A program made the translations under genes and the position numbers. 14,993 bases of DNA from RGIG3701 sp017403345 (GTDB lineage: Bacteria > Planctomycetota > Planctomycetia > Pirellulales > Thermoguttaceae). The notes under the pieces are model-generated. The model searched no databases and was not told the origin of the DNA. It saw nothing but the letters and a program-made list of their open reading frames with translations. Shown piece by piece: positions 1-6,257 of the stretch; positions within the stretch are counted from its first letter, which is position 1, and the number at the start of each line of letters is the position of its first letter. The stretch is taken from NCBI GenBank assembly GCA_017403345.1, contig JAFQOH010000029.1:1-14993 (forward strand), given 5' to 3'.

Positions 1-170
1 CCCGGAAAATTTTGCACAGAAATCGAAGTTTCTTGTCTCCGTTTGAAATGGAGGGGGATCGCCGCAGGCGGTGGGTTTTCGTGCCTTTTTTCATGGATGT
101 TGGGTCGAAAAAGAGTTCCGCCCGGCCCCCACCGCCTCACTTAGAAAAGGAGGTTTTGGGCAGTTTCGGA
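1..170. other. Left-edge non-coding stretch, downstream of the VWA gene
   Basis: This stretch follows the stop codon of the minus-strand VWA gene and shows no convincing gene. A small possible stem lies at 60-70 (CGCC, loop GCA, GGCG), but it is only 4 bp and is not followed by a good T-run in either direction, so I do not call a terminator. A plus-strand reading frame runs through here into the VWA gene. It is arginine- and proline-rich and antisense to real coding sequence, so it is probably a shadow. Confidence 0.4.
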
Positions 171-2444
171 TCAAACGGCTCCGGCACGTTTTCGGAGGAT
201 CCATTCCAGCGTGAGAAATGCGATCAGCAGCGCGAGCCACCACCATCGGTCCCAGAGCGGCGTTTCGATCTTGCGCTCGATCTTGAGCTCTTCCCGATTT
301 TCAGCTAACTGTTTCCAAAGCGTCCCCAACTCTTCCGGCTTCACGGCCCTTCCGCCTGTCGAGAGCGCCAGCGAGGCCATCAGCTGCGGTTCTGCCTGCG
401 CCCGATCCATTTCCAGATCGTGGTGAAAGACCTGGAATCGGCATTTCGACTCGCCGATCTTCTGTCCCTGGTGCGTCACGGCCGCGTGCAGCATGAATTC
501 TCCGGGCGGAAGGGGCGTGGAAATGGTTCCAGCCATGACGTTTTTTTCCGGCGTGAGCGGAATCGGGATCTGCGTTCCGTCGGCGGATCCGATGAATGCG
601 GTCCAATTTTCGTCGGGGGAATTCTGAGCGGGAAGAGGAAGCGTTTTCCCATTGGAAAGCCGTGCGGAAACATGGAATGAGATCTTCTGTCCCTGCGGGA
701 AACGGCGCTGGGGGAGGATCAGAGAGACCGTCCCATCCAGAGTCGATTCTTTGTTTGCAAGCCAGAAAATGAGCTGACGCCAGAATCGCCGATGCGCATC
801 TTCAAATCCTCCGAGCTGCCATCGCCAAGTGCTGTCCGCTGCCATCGCCATGACTCTTCCTCGTCCGTAGGAGTGCTCGAGGAGGAGCGGGATCTCCTGA
901 CCTTCCGGCGTTCTGTCCGACGCAAGAATGACGGCTCCGGGTTTCCATTTTGTGAAACGGTTTGCGCCGTCAAGATGTGGAAGCCGGGACCAGAGCTGCT
1001 CCGAAAATGCGGCATCGGAATCCAGAGCAAGAGCAAGATGGAGTTTCCCTGCCGGCGTGAGCTTCATCTGGATCGGCTGGTTCCAGTGTGCGTTCTGCTG
1101 AAATTTTCCGTTGGAATTTCCCGCAGGATCCAGAACAACGGGAAGAATCTTAGCGAACGGAGTTTCCGCATAGCCTCCTTCAGCGTAGTTTTCCAGCCCT
1201 CCAAGCGTCAAAAGTCCCGTTCCCTGCGCGATCTTTTCTTCGAGGAGAGCGAGATCTTCCGGATGAAAACAGTCTGCACTCACGTCGCCCAGCAGAATGA
1301 CGGCGTACTCTTCACGCAGAAGATTCTGAAGTACCGGCTCTCTTTCCGTTCCCAAAGCGTTTCTGCGCTGAAGCCGGACCAGATCGAGCTGGATCTCTTC
1401 CGCGGCATCCAGAGCACGGCGGAGAAATCCGGTTTCCGGCCGAAATGCGCTCTCAAGGTAAAGGACGCGCAGTCCGCTCTTGACGACCGTCACGAAAGCG
1501 TCCATCTGATTGTTTGCGGCGGATACTTCACCATTTTGCGGCGGAACTCTGAGGGAAACTTTGACCTCTCCCGGTTCTTTGGGGATCCATGAGAGTTGGA
1601 CCGGCAGCGTCGCGTTCCCGGAATCCGCCTGGATCGTCGTACGGGCAGCGGTTTCCATTTTTCCATCGGCATTTTCAACGAGCAATTCGACCGGGACCTT
1701 CTGATTTGCGAGTCCCTCCAGCCGGATCCGCCCCGTGACGGTGACTTCCGTTTCTACGAAAACGCGCTGCGCGGCCAGAAAATCTTCCACGGCAGCGTCC
1801 AGCGTCTGCGATTTCTGGCGGTCGGATCCGAATGTGACGGAGTAGAGGGGGATCCCGAGCTGGCGAAAACGCTGTGCAGCGGTCTGCGGAAGAGCGTCCC
1901 GCGGCGGAAGGGAACGCTGTGCGCCGTCGCTTAAGAGAACGACTCCCAGAACTTTGCGTCCGGCAGATTTCTGCAAGATCTCCAAAAGCGACGCCCCCAA
2001 AGCCGATTCGCCGCCGGTCGGACGATTGGGGAAATGGATCTTTCCGTCTGCTTCAAGTTCCAGAGGATGAAGGGTCTGATCCCACGCGAAAACTTCCGTC
2101 TGAACGCTTTGCGCCATCGCCCCAAATTCCGCAGAAGAATGCGTCAGCGCCTCTTTCATCGCGGAAAAACGTGTTTTTGCTTCTTTTCCGTCATCGGAGA
2201 TCTCCATACTGCGCGAAGTGTCGGCGAGAATGAAGACGTTTCCGGGAAAGGTTTCCGTCTCTATCGTGAACGAGGAGGGTCTGGCAAAGATCCAGCCGAG
2301 AAGCAGAAGCGTGCACCATCGCAGAAGGATCCAGCACCACGGTTTCCGTCCGTTTTTTGAGGGCGTGCACCACCAAGCCGCTGCTCCGGATAGAAGCAGG
2401 GACAAAATTAGGAGGGGAAAGCTGTGGAAAATTGGCTCAAACAT
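171..2444 (-). CDS. VWA-domain, GATase-like membrane protein (757 aa)
   Basis: This is a membrane-anchored von Willebrand factor A protein, likely the partner of the BatA-like protein at 3580-6039. Two hydrophobic segments (about residues 8-24 and 38-54) come first. The VWA domain follows with an intact metal-ion-dependent adhesion site: D-T-S-R-S at 75-79, Thr143 in a P-T-G-G stretch, and Asp173 in L-S-D-G. A beta-rich region (about 225-320) precedes a glutamine-amidotransferase-like fold (about 325-560, with G-G-L-E-N-Y near 415-420) in which I see no catalytic Cys nucleophile. A last membrane segment lies near 735-750, followed by a basic tail. The large soluble part probably faces the periplasm. 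In planctomycetes such proteins typically sit beside MoxR ATPase, DUF58 and BatA genes; only the BatA partner is visible here. The ATG at 2444 lacks a clear Shine-Dalgarno sequence, but the hydrophobic N-terminus supports it. The biological role of the family is not established. Confidence 0.85.
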   Translation of the reverse strand: MFEPIFHSFPLLILSLLLSGAAAWWCTPSKNGRKPWCWILLRWCTLLLLGWIFARPSSFTIETETFPGNVFILADTSRSMEISDDGKEAKTRFSAMKEALTHSSAEFGAMAQSVQTEVFAWDQTLHPLELEADGKIHFPNRPTGGESALGASLLEILQKSAGRKVLGVVLLSDGAQRSLPPRDALPQTAAQRFRQLGIPLYSVTFGSDRQKSQTLDAAVEDFLAAQRVFVETEVTVTGRIRLEGLANQKVPVELLVENADGKMETAARTTIQADSGNATLPVQLSWIPKEPGEVKVSLRVPPQNGEVSAANNQMDAFVTVVKSGLRVLYLESAFRPETGFLRRALDAAEEIQLDLVRLQRRNALGTEREPVLQNLLREEYAVILLGDVSADCFHPEDLALLEEKIAQGTGLLTLGGLENYAEGGYAETPFAKILPVVLDPAGNSNGKFQQNAHWNQPIQMKLTPAGKLHLALALDSDAAFSEQLWSRLPHLDGANRFTKWKPGAVILASDRTPEGQEIPLLLEHSYGRGRVMAMAADSTWRWQLGGFEDAHRRFWRQLIFWLANKESTLDGTVSLILPQRRFPQGQKISFHVSARLSNGKTLPLPAQNSPDENWTAFIGSADGTQIPIPLTPEKNVMAGTISTPLPPGEFMLHAAVTHQGQKIGESKCRFQVFHHDLEMDRAQAEPQLMASLALSTGGRAVKPEELGTLWKQLAENREELKIERKIETPLWDRWWWLALLIAFLTLEWILRKRAGAV

Positions 2445-2515
2445 GAAATGGGTGCCGTCGGTGGAAGGTCCCGGGATCCCGGTCTTCCGGATCTTGGTCG
2501 GATCTTTTGATTTTT

Positions 2516-2532
2516 CTAAAATTTCATTTTAG
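2516..2532. promoter_or_regulatory. Perfect 7-3-7 dyad overlapping the -10 box (operator candidate)
   Basis: CTAAAAT, spacer TTC and ATTTTAG form a perfect inverted repeat in the divergent VWA/queE intergenic region. It contains the -10 candidate of the VWA promoter. The same dyad read on the plus strand also gives a TAAAAT box, 17 bp after TTGGTC. It could be a repressor operator, or simply a symmetric -10 element firing both ways. Confidence 0.35.
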
Positions 2533-2554
2533 TGGAGAATCCGAATTGAATCAA
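2526..2554 (-). promoter_or_regulatory. Candidate sigma-70 promoter of the VWA gene
   Basis: On the minus strand TTGATT (2549-2554) and TAAAAT (2526-2531) are separated by exactly 17 bp and point toward the ATG at 2444. The implied leader is about 75 nt. The -10 box lies within the perfect inverted repeat at 2516-2532, so regulation or bidirectional initiation is possible. The call rests on consensus match only. Confidence 0.45.
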
Positions 2555-2618
2555 GAGCAGTTTTTCCGTTTCGGGAAGAACCTGATCCAGAAGGTGGATT
2601 TTTTACGGGATCCCCTAC

Positions 2619-2646
2619 TTGAAATTTCCTGTCGGCAGGGTAAAAT
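2619..2646 (+). promoter_or_regulatory. queE: Candidate sigma-70 promoter of queE
   Basis: TTGAAA (2619-2624) and TAAAAT (2641-2646) are 16 bp apart on the plus strand. They lie about 100 bp before the queE ATG, implying a leader of roughly 90 nt. Nothing matching the preQ1-I riboswitch pattern as I remember it was recognised in the leader. Confidence 0.45.
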
Positions 2647-2671
2647 GGAATTTTTCAAAAGCGGTCTGCGG

Positions 2672-2684
2672 GGGAACGGTTCCC
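2672..2684 (+). promoter_or_regulatory. Short inverted repeat in the queE leader
   Basis: GGGAAC, one G, then GTTCCC form a near-perfect dyad between the candidate queE promoter and its start codon. As RNA this would be a 5-bp stem with a 3-nt loop. As DNA it could be an operator. It is short enough that chance cannot be excluded. Confidence 0.2.
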
Positions 2685-2745
2685 GGCAAAGAGGAAGCGG
2701 TAAAACGAAACGGCAGTAAGAAAACGACGGGAAAAAGAAGAAAAG

Positions 2746-3531
2746 ATGAAATTTTCTGTTTCGGAAATTTTTGTATCATGGCAGGGAGAGGGTCGGCTGA
2801 CCGGGACGCCGTCGGTTTTCATTCGCCTGGCTGGGTGCCATCTTCGGTGCTGTTTTTGCGACACTCCGTACGCTCAGAGCGCTTCCGACGGATGCAGCGA
2901 GACGTTGGACAGCATTTTGGAAAAAGTGAACGAAATGCTCCGAAGTCCCCATTTTCCGGAATTTTCCGCGGATCGGATCCGGCAGAACGCGTCGGAAAGA
3001 CCGAGCCGGCTGGCTGTTCGCGGCGCAGACCTCTGGACTCCGGAGCCCATCCTGGACCGTCCGATCTCTCACGTCGTCCTCACGGGTGGTGAGCCGCTTC
3101 TTTTTCCTGAAACGAAAACGCTGGTCCGGGAATTGCAGAAAATGGGACTTCACGTCACAGTCGAGACTTCCGGATCCCGCTTTTTACCGACTGGGTGTGC
3201 GCTGGTCTCCATCAGCCCGAAGATGCGGAATTCCGGAAATCCGCCTGGATCGTGCGACGTTTCCGAAACACTGAGACCGCTCATCGAGGATGCACAGGAC
3301 TGGCAGCTCAAGTTCGTCGCCGATTCGCAGGAGGACACTGCGGAGATCCTTGATCTTCTGGAACGTTTTCCATTTCTGGAACGGGAGAAAGTCCTGCTGA
3401 TGCCGCAGGGAAAGACGGCCGCGGAGATCCAAATGCGTGAAGAGTGGGTCCTCGAATTTGCGAAAATGCACGGTCTTGGTTTTTCACCGAGAGCCCATCT
3501 CTTCTGGTTTGACGCAAAACGCGGAGTTTAG
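2746..3531 (+). CDS. queE: 7-carboxy-7-deazaguanine synthase QueE (radical SAM)
   Basis: QueE converts 6-carboxy-5,6,7,8-tetrahydropterin to 7-carboxy-7-deazaguanine, the ring-contraction step in queuosine precursor synthesis, in the cytoplasm. The cluster-binding motif C31-x3-C35-x2-C38 is followed by D-T-P-Y-A, typical of QueE. G-G-E-P lies at 114-117, T-V-E-T-S-G at 138-143, and the end reads S-P-R-x-H with a terminal D-A-K-R-G-V, close to the family's usual A-K-R-G-T ending. At 261 aa it is somewhat longer than many QueE proteins; the extra length lies between the cysteine motif and G-G-E-P (about 45-105). The ATG follows a purine-rich AGAAGAAAAG that can serve as a ribosome binding site. 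No queC, queD or queF is visible, so the pathway is scattered. It is transcribed against both flanking VWA-type genes. Confidence 0.93.
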   Translation: MKFSVSEIFVSWQGEGRLTGTPSVFIRLAGCHLRCCFCDTPYAQSASDGCSETLDSILEKVNEMLRSPHFPEFSADRIRQNASERPSRLAVRGADLWTPEPILDRPISHVVLTGGEPLLFPETKTLVRELQKMGLHVTVETSGSRFLPTGCALVSISPKMRNSGNPPGSCDVSETLRPLIEDAQDWQLKFVADSQEDTAEILDLLERFPFLEREKVLLMPQGKTAAEIQMREEWVLEFAKMHGLGFSPRAHLFWFDAKRGV

Positions 3532-3550
3532 AGCAGAGCCTGAGAATTCT

Positions 3551-3582
3551 GGAGTTTTTTGGGAGTTTTTGGGGAGTTTTTA
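3551..3582. repeat. Three T-rich 11-bp tandem units in a convergent gap
   Basis: Three near-copies of GGAG plus five or six T (starting at 3551, 3562 and 3573) fill most of the 48-bp gap between the converging queE and BatA-like genes. The last copy runs into the BatA-like stop codon (TAA, 3580-3582). For queE transcripts this gives three successive U-runs, which could help termination, but I see no convincing stem before them. Confidence 0.5.
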
Positions 3583-6039
3583 CGTTCCGTTCCGGTAAAA
3601 TCGGTTGGCGAGCCAGTTTTCTGCAAACAGCAGGAGGAGGATCAGGAGCCCGATCCAATGGAAAAGTTCACTGTTTGACTGGGAACCTGAAATGCTGCGC
3701 CGGATCTTCTGGGCGTCTGCAAGAAACGTGACGGAAAAAGGCTGGAAAATGGGACGCAGCTCTTCCCGTGAGACCGTCTGAAGGTCCGTTTCCGCGAACG
3801 GAAGATTGACGCTGAAACCGCGTAAAAATTCATTCTGCGTTCCCGAAACGCGGTAATTTCCAGTTTGCTCCAGACCGGGAATTCCGAGTAAACGGTGCTC
3901 CGGATCCGGCACGAGGGTGATGCTGGTGTCCGACAGAGCGTCGGAGTGCGGCGCGGTTCCATTTTCATTCGCCGAGACGCGGGAAACGGCAGGATGTTCC
4001 GGAACCATGGCTGGATCTGTGCCGAGATCTTTACTCTCACTGGAGTTCGGATGGGAAAAGGTCCGTCTTTGCAGCAGAAAACGTTCTTCCTGTACGCCGC
4101 GCAGAGGAAATGCGAGGGTTTCCTGCGTCAAAATGTTTGCGGAGATCTCTTCTTCTGCCGTTAGGTATTCCGCAGCAGCATTCATCAGGATGAGAAAGAC
4201 CCACGAATCACCGCGCGGCAGGAGATTCCAGACGGTGCGTGAATCGTTTTGAGTTGGGTGGATCGATGTGCCGAAAAGCAGGACTCTCCCGGCTCCGGAC
4301 TGTGCCGAAAGGAATGCAGGTGAACCGTTGGACCACGTGAAAAGAGACTGCGCGTCTGATTTGGGATCCTCCAGAGTCCAGGCACGGAAAACGGGAGCTT
4401 CATCCCACGGAACGGGAGAATCAAGTTCCTGAAAGGTGCGGAGTATCGGATGCGGAAGCTGGAGCTGAGGAGCCAGGAACGTTCCGTCGGGAAATCGTGC
4501 CTGGAATCCAGGGACGGCCGGAAGCAGTGTGCGCGCTTCTGCCTGCTGGAAATCTTTTACGTTTTCCAGTGACGGACCAAGAATGAAAGCTGCGCCGCCG
4601 CCTGAATTTACGTACTGCGCGAGACGATTCCATTCCGGAATGCTGAATTTTGGCGGATCCAGAAGAAAAATCGCGTGGAAATGTTCCAGATCGCTCCGTA
4701 ATGTTTCCGAAGATGCCGTCCGGCTGCCGTGGATCCAGCGGGAAAATTTCTCGAAGGAGAGGATCGTGCATTCAAATCCTGCACGATTTTCGAGCGTGAA
4801 CTGAAGCGGCGCGAGTGCCTGACGGAGAAAGAACGCATTTTTCTCCGCAGGTTCGTTTGCGACGATCAGAATGGGAGTAGGCGGATCTTTCTGGAGCGTG
4901 AAACTGCGCACATTGTCCGCGGAAAGTGCGTCTCCGTCCAAAAGAGCAAGAAATCCCTGGTTGGGGCCGTTTTTCAATCCCCCAAGCTGAAACGTCAACG
5001 GAACGGCCGTTTCTTCATGAGGAGCTGCTGCGTCTTTTCCCGCATTTTCTGCGTGTGCTGTCAGTTCACCGCGAAGCTGGATCTCACCCATTTCGTCGAG
5101 CAGAAAGACTCCGACCCGGTGTGCTTTTCCGTCTGAACAGAAAAGTTTGGTCTGGATCTCTGCCGTCCCTCCGGAAAGCAGACGGAACGCACTTTCCTCC
5201 GGGATCTCCAACCGGGCGTTCGGAGCCTGCGGAACGCTAAGATCGACGAGCGAGATCCTGAGATCCGGAAATTCATTGCGAGCGGTCTTGAGTGCCAATC
5301 CCAGCTGCGTACGCTGACCGGCACCCTCCATTCTCCAGCTTCGTGACGTTCGGTCCGTGAAGATGAAGATCTCCTGATGCTTTAACGGCGAGGTCTTCAA
5401 AAGAGCCAGTGCATCTGGAAGGATCTCTGGAATGGAACGGGAAACGGCAGAGGTTTGAAGCTGTTGGATCTGCCGCTGGATCTCACCGCGATCCGGAGAA
5501 AATGCAGGAGACGTCAGGTGCGTTGACAGAACCGCTGCGACGCTTTGGGAGGGAAGCCCGGCAAGAAGCTGGATCGCGTACTCCTGCGCAAATCCAAGAC
5601 GGTTTCGGTTTTCGAAAACGTAGTCCATGCGTACGGAAGTGTCGAAGATGAAAATGGCTGCCGTTGGGGCATTTGAGTACTCGGCAGGAGTTGTGGGCTC
5701 TGTGGATCCTGCCGCGTTCGCAGTCTCTGCTGCGTCCGTAGTCTCTGCTGCGTCCGTAGTCTCACTGATCTTCAGACCGTTTACCTCGTCACCAGCTGTC
5801 TGAAAACCGGGACGCGCAAAAAGAAGAACGAGAAATGCGACCAAGAGCATCCGTACTGCCAGCAGGAGCCAGTGCTTCAAACGAAGCGACCGGCGGCAGG
5901 TCTTTTCGCGGGACTGCAGAAAACGCAGTGCGGGAAACGGCAGTTTTTGAGGACGCGGACGCATCAGGAAATGAAGCATGACCGGGATCCCGATGCACAC
6001 CAGCGCCGTCAAAAAAACAGGATGAAGGAAAAAGACCAT
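3580..6039 (-). CDS. BatA-N / VWA-like membrane protein (819 aa)
   Basis: The N-terminus matches the BatA (aerotolerance regulator) N-terminal domain. It starts MVFFLHPVFL, has a first membrane helix, then R-P-x-P-x-K-L-P-F-P-A-L-R-F-L, a basic stretch and a second helix ending in A-R-P-G-F. I chose the ATG at 6039 because it begins this domain and lies about 50 nt after a strong promoter; an in-frame ATG at 6081 (833 aa) is only 11 nt from the -10 box. Residue numbers here use the longer form. After a repetitive linker (107-124), a VWA-like domain starts with I-F-I-F-D-T-S-V-R. Asp147 and Ser149 fit the metal site but the second serine is Arg151, while F-T-D lies at 241-243. A GATase-like region follows (about 400-640, with V-N-S-G-G-G near 491-496) and a C-terminal membrane helix ends the protein. 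It is probably a membrane complex partner of the 171-2444 protein; function is not established. Confidence 0.85.
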   Translation of the reverse strand: MVFFLHPVFLTALVCIGIPVMLHFLMRPRPQKLPFPALRFLQSREKTCRRSLRLKHWLLLAVRMLLVAFLVLLFARPGFQTAGDEVNGLKISETTDAAETTDAAETANAAGSTEPTTPAEYSNAPTAAIFIFDTSVRMDYVFENRNRLGFAQEYAIQLLAGLPSQSVAAVLSTHLTSPAFSPDRGEIQRQIQQLQTSAVSRSIPEILPDALALLKTSPLKHQEIFIFTDRTSRSWRMEGAGQRTQLGLALKTARNEFPDLRISLVDLSVPQAPNARLEIPEESAFRLLSGGTAEIQTKLFCSDGKAHRVGVFLLDEMGEIQLRGELTAHAENAGKDAAAPHEETAVPLTFQLGGLKNGPNQGFLALLDGDALSADNVRSFTLQKDPPTPILIVANEPAEKNAFFLRQALAPLQFTLENRAGFECTILSFEKFSRWIHGSRTASSETLRSDLEHFHAIFLLDPPKFSIPEWNRLAQYVNSGGGAAFILGPSLENVKDFQQAEARTLLPAVPGFQARFPDGTFLAPQLQLPHPILRTFQELDSPVPWDEAPVFRAWTLEDPKSDAQSLFTWSNGSPAFLSAQSGAGRVLLFGTSIHPTQNDSRTVWNLLPRGDSWVFLILMNAAAEYLTAEEEISANILTQETLAFPLRGVQEERFLLQRRTFSHPNSSESKDLGTDPAMVPEHPAVSRVSANENGTAPHSDALSDTSITLVPDPEHRLLGIPGLEQTGNYRVSGTQNEFLRGFSVNLPFAETDLQTVSREELRPIFQPFSVTFLADAQKIRRSISGSQSNSELFHWIGLLILLLLFAENWLANRFYRNGT
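5711..5763. repeat. 18-bp in-frame repeat in the BatA-like linker
   Basis: Two exact 18-bp units (5723-5740 and 5741-5758), a following partial unit and a diverged upstream copy encode E-T-T-D-A-A, E-T-T-D-A-A and E-T-A-N-A-A. They lie in the low-complexity linker between the membrane segments and the VWA-like domain, where length changes should be tolerated. Confidence 0.75.
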
Positions 6040-6092
6040 GAAGCATTCCGTTGGGAAAAAGGAACGAAATCTTGCGCACATTGCAACGTCAG

Positions 6093-6121
6093 AGTATACT
6101 GTGCCTACCGCATTTTGTCAA
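6093..6121 (-). promoter_or_regulatory. Near-consensus sigma-70 promoter of the BatA-like gene
   Basis: On the minus strand a perfect TTGACA (6116-6121) is followed after exactly 17 bp by TATACT (6093-6098). This is the best promoter match in the window and points at the BatA-like gene. Initiation about 7 nt after the -10 box would give a leader of about 45 nt to the ATG at 6039. It indicates that this gene is transcribed independently of the UbiD-family gene upstream. Confidence 0.75.
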
Positions 6122-6205
6122 GACGGATTTTCGTCACGTCTGGTTCCTCTGGAGAGGGAAGACTGACGGCGGCTGTTTGCCGTGCGTTTAGGTTTTATGC
6201 TTCCG

Positions 6206-6237
6206 CGTTTTCACGTTTTCACGTTTTCACGTTTTCA
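6206..6237. repeat. Four exact 8-bp tandem repeats between ubiD-like and BatA-like genes
   Basis: CGTTTTCA occurs four times in perfect tandem just beyond the stop codon of the UbiD-family gene and about 85 bp upstream of the BatA-like promoter. The period is not a multiple of three, consistent with its non-coding position. No function is evident. Confidence 0.85.
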
Positions 6238-6257
6238 TGGAGTGCGGGTGCCGCTCT

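Noticed and set aside
60..70. Hairpin CGCC-GCA-GGCG as a terminator for the VWA gene
   Set aside because: The stem is only 4 bp and no U-run follows in the minus-strand transcript.
792..1592. 266-codon plus-strand frame antisense to the VWA gene
   Set aside because: It is rich in Arg and Ser, lacks recognisable domains, and lies fully inside the well-supported VWA gene.
3532..3579. Bidirectional hairpin terminator between queE and the BatA-like gene
   Set aside because: AGAATTCT is self-complementary but leaves no loop, and no stable stem adjoins the T-runs; only the repeat can be supported.
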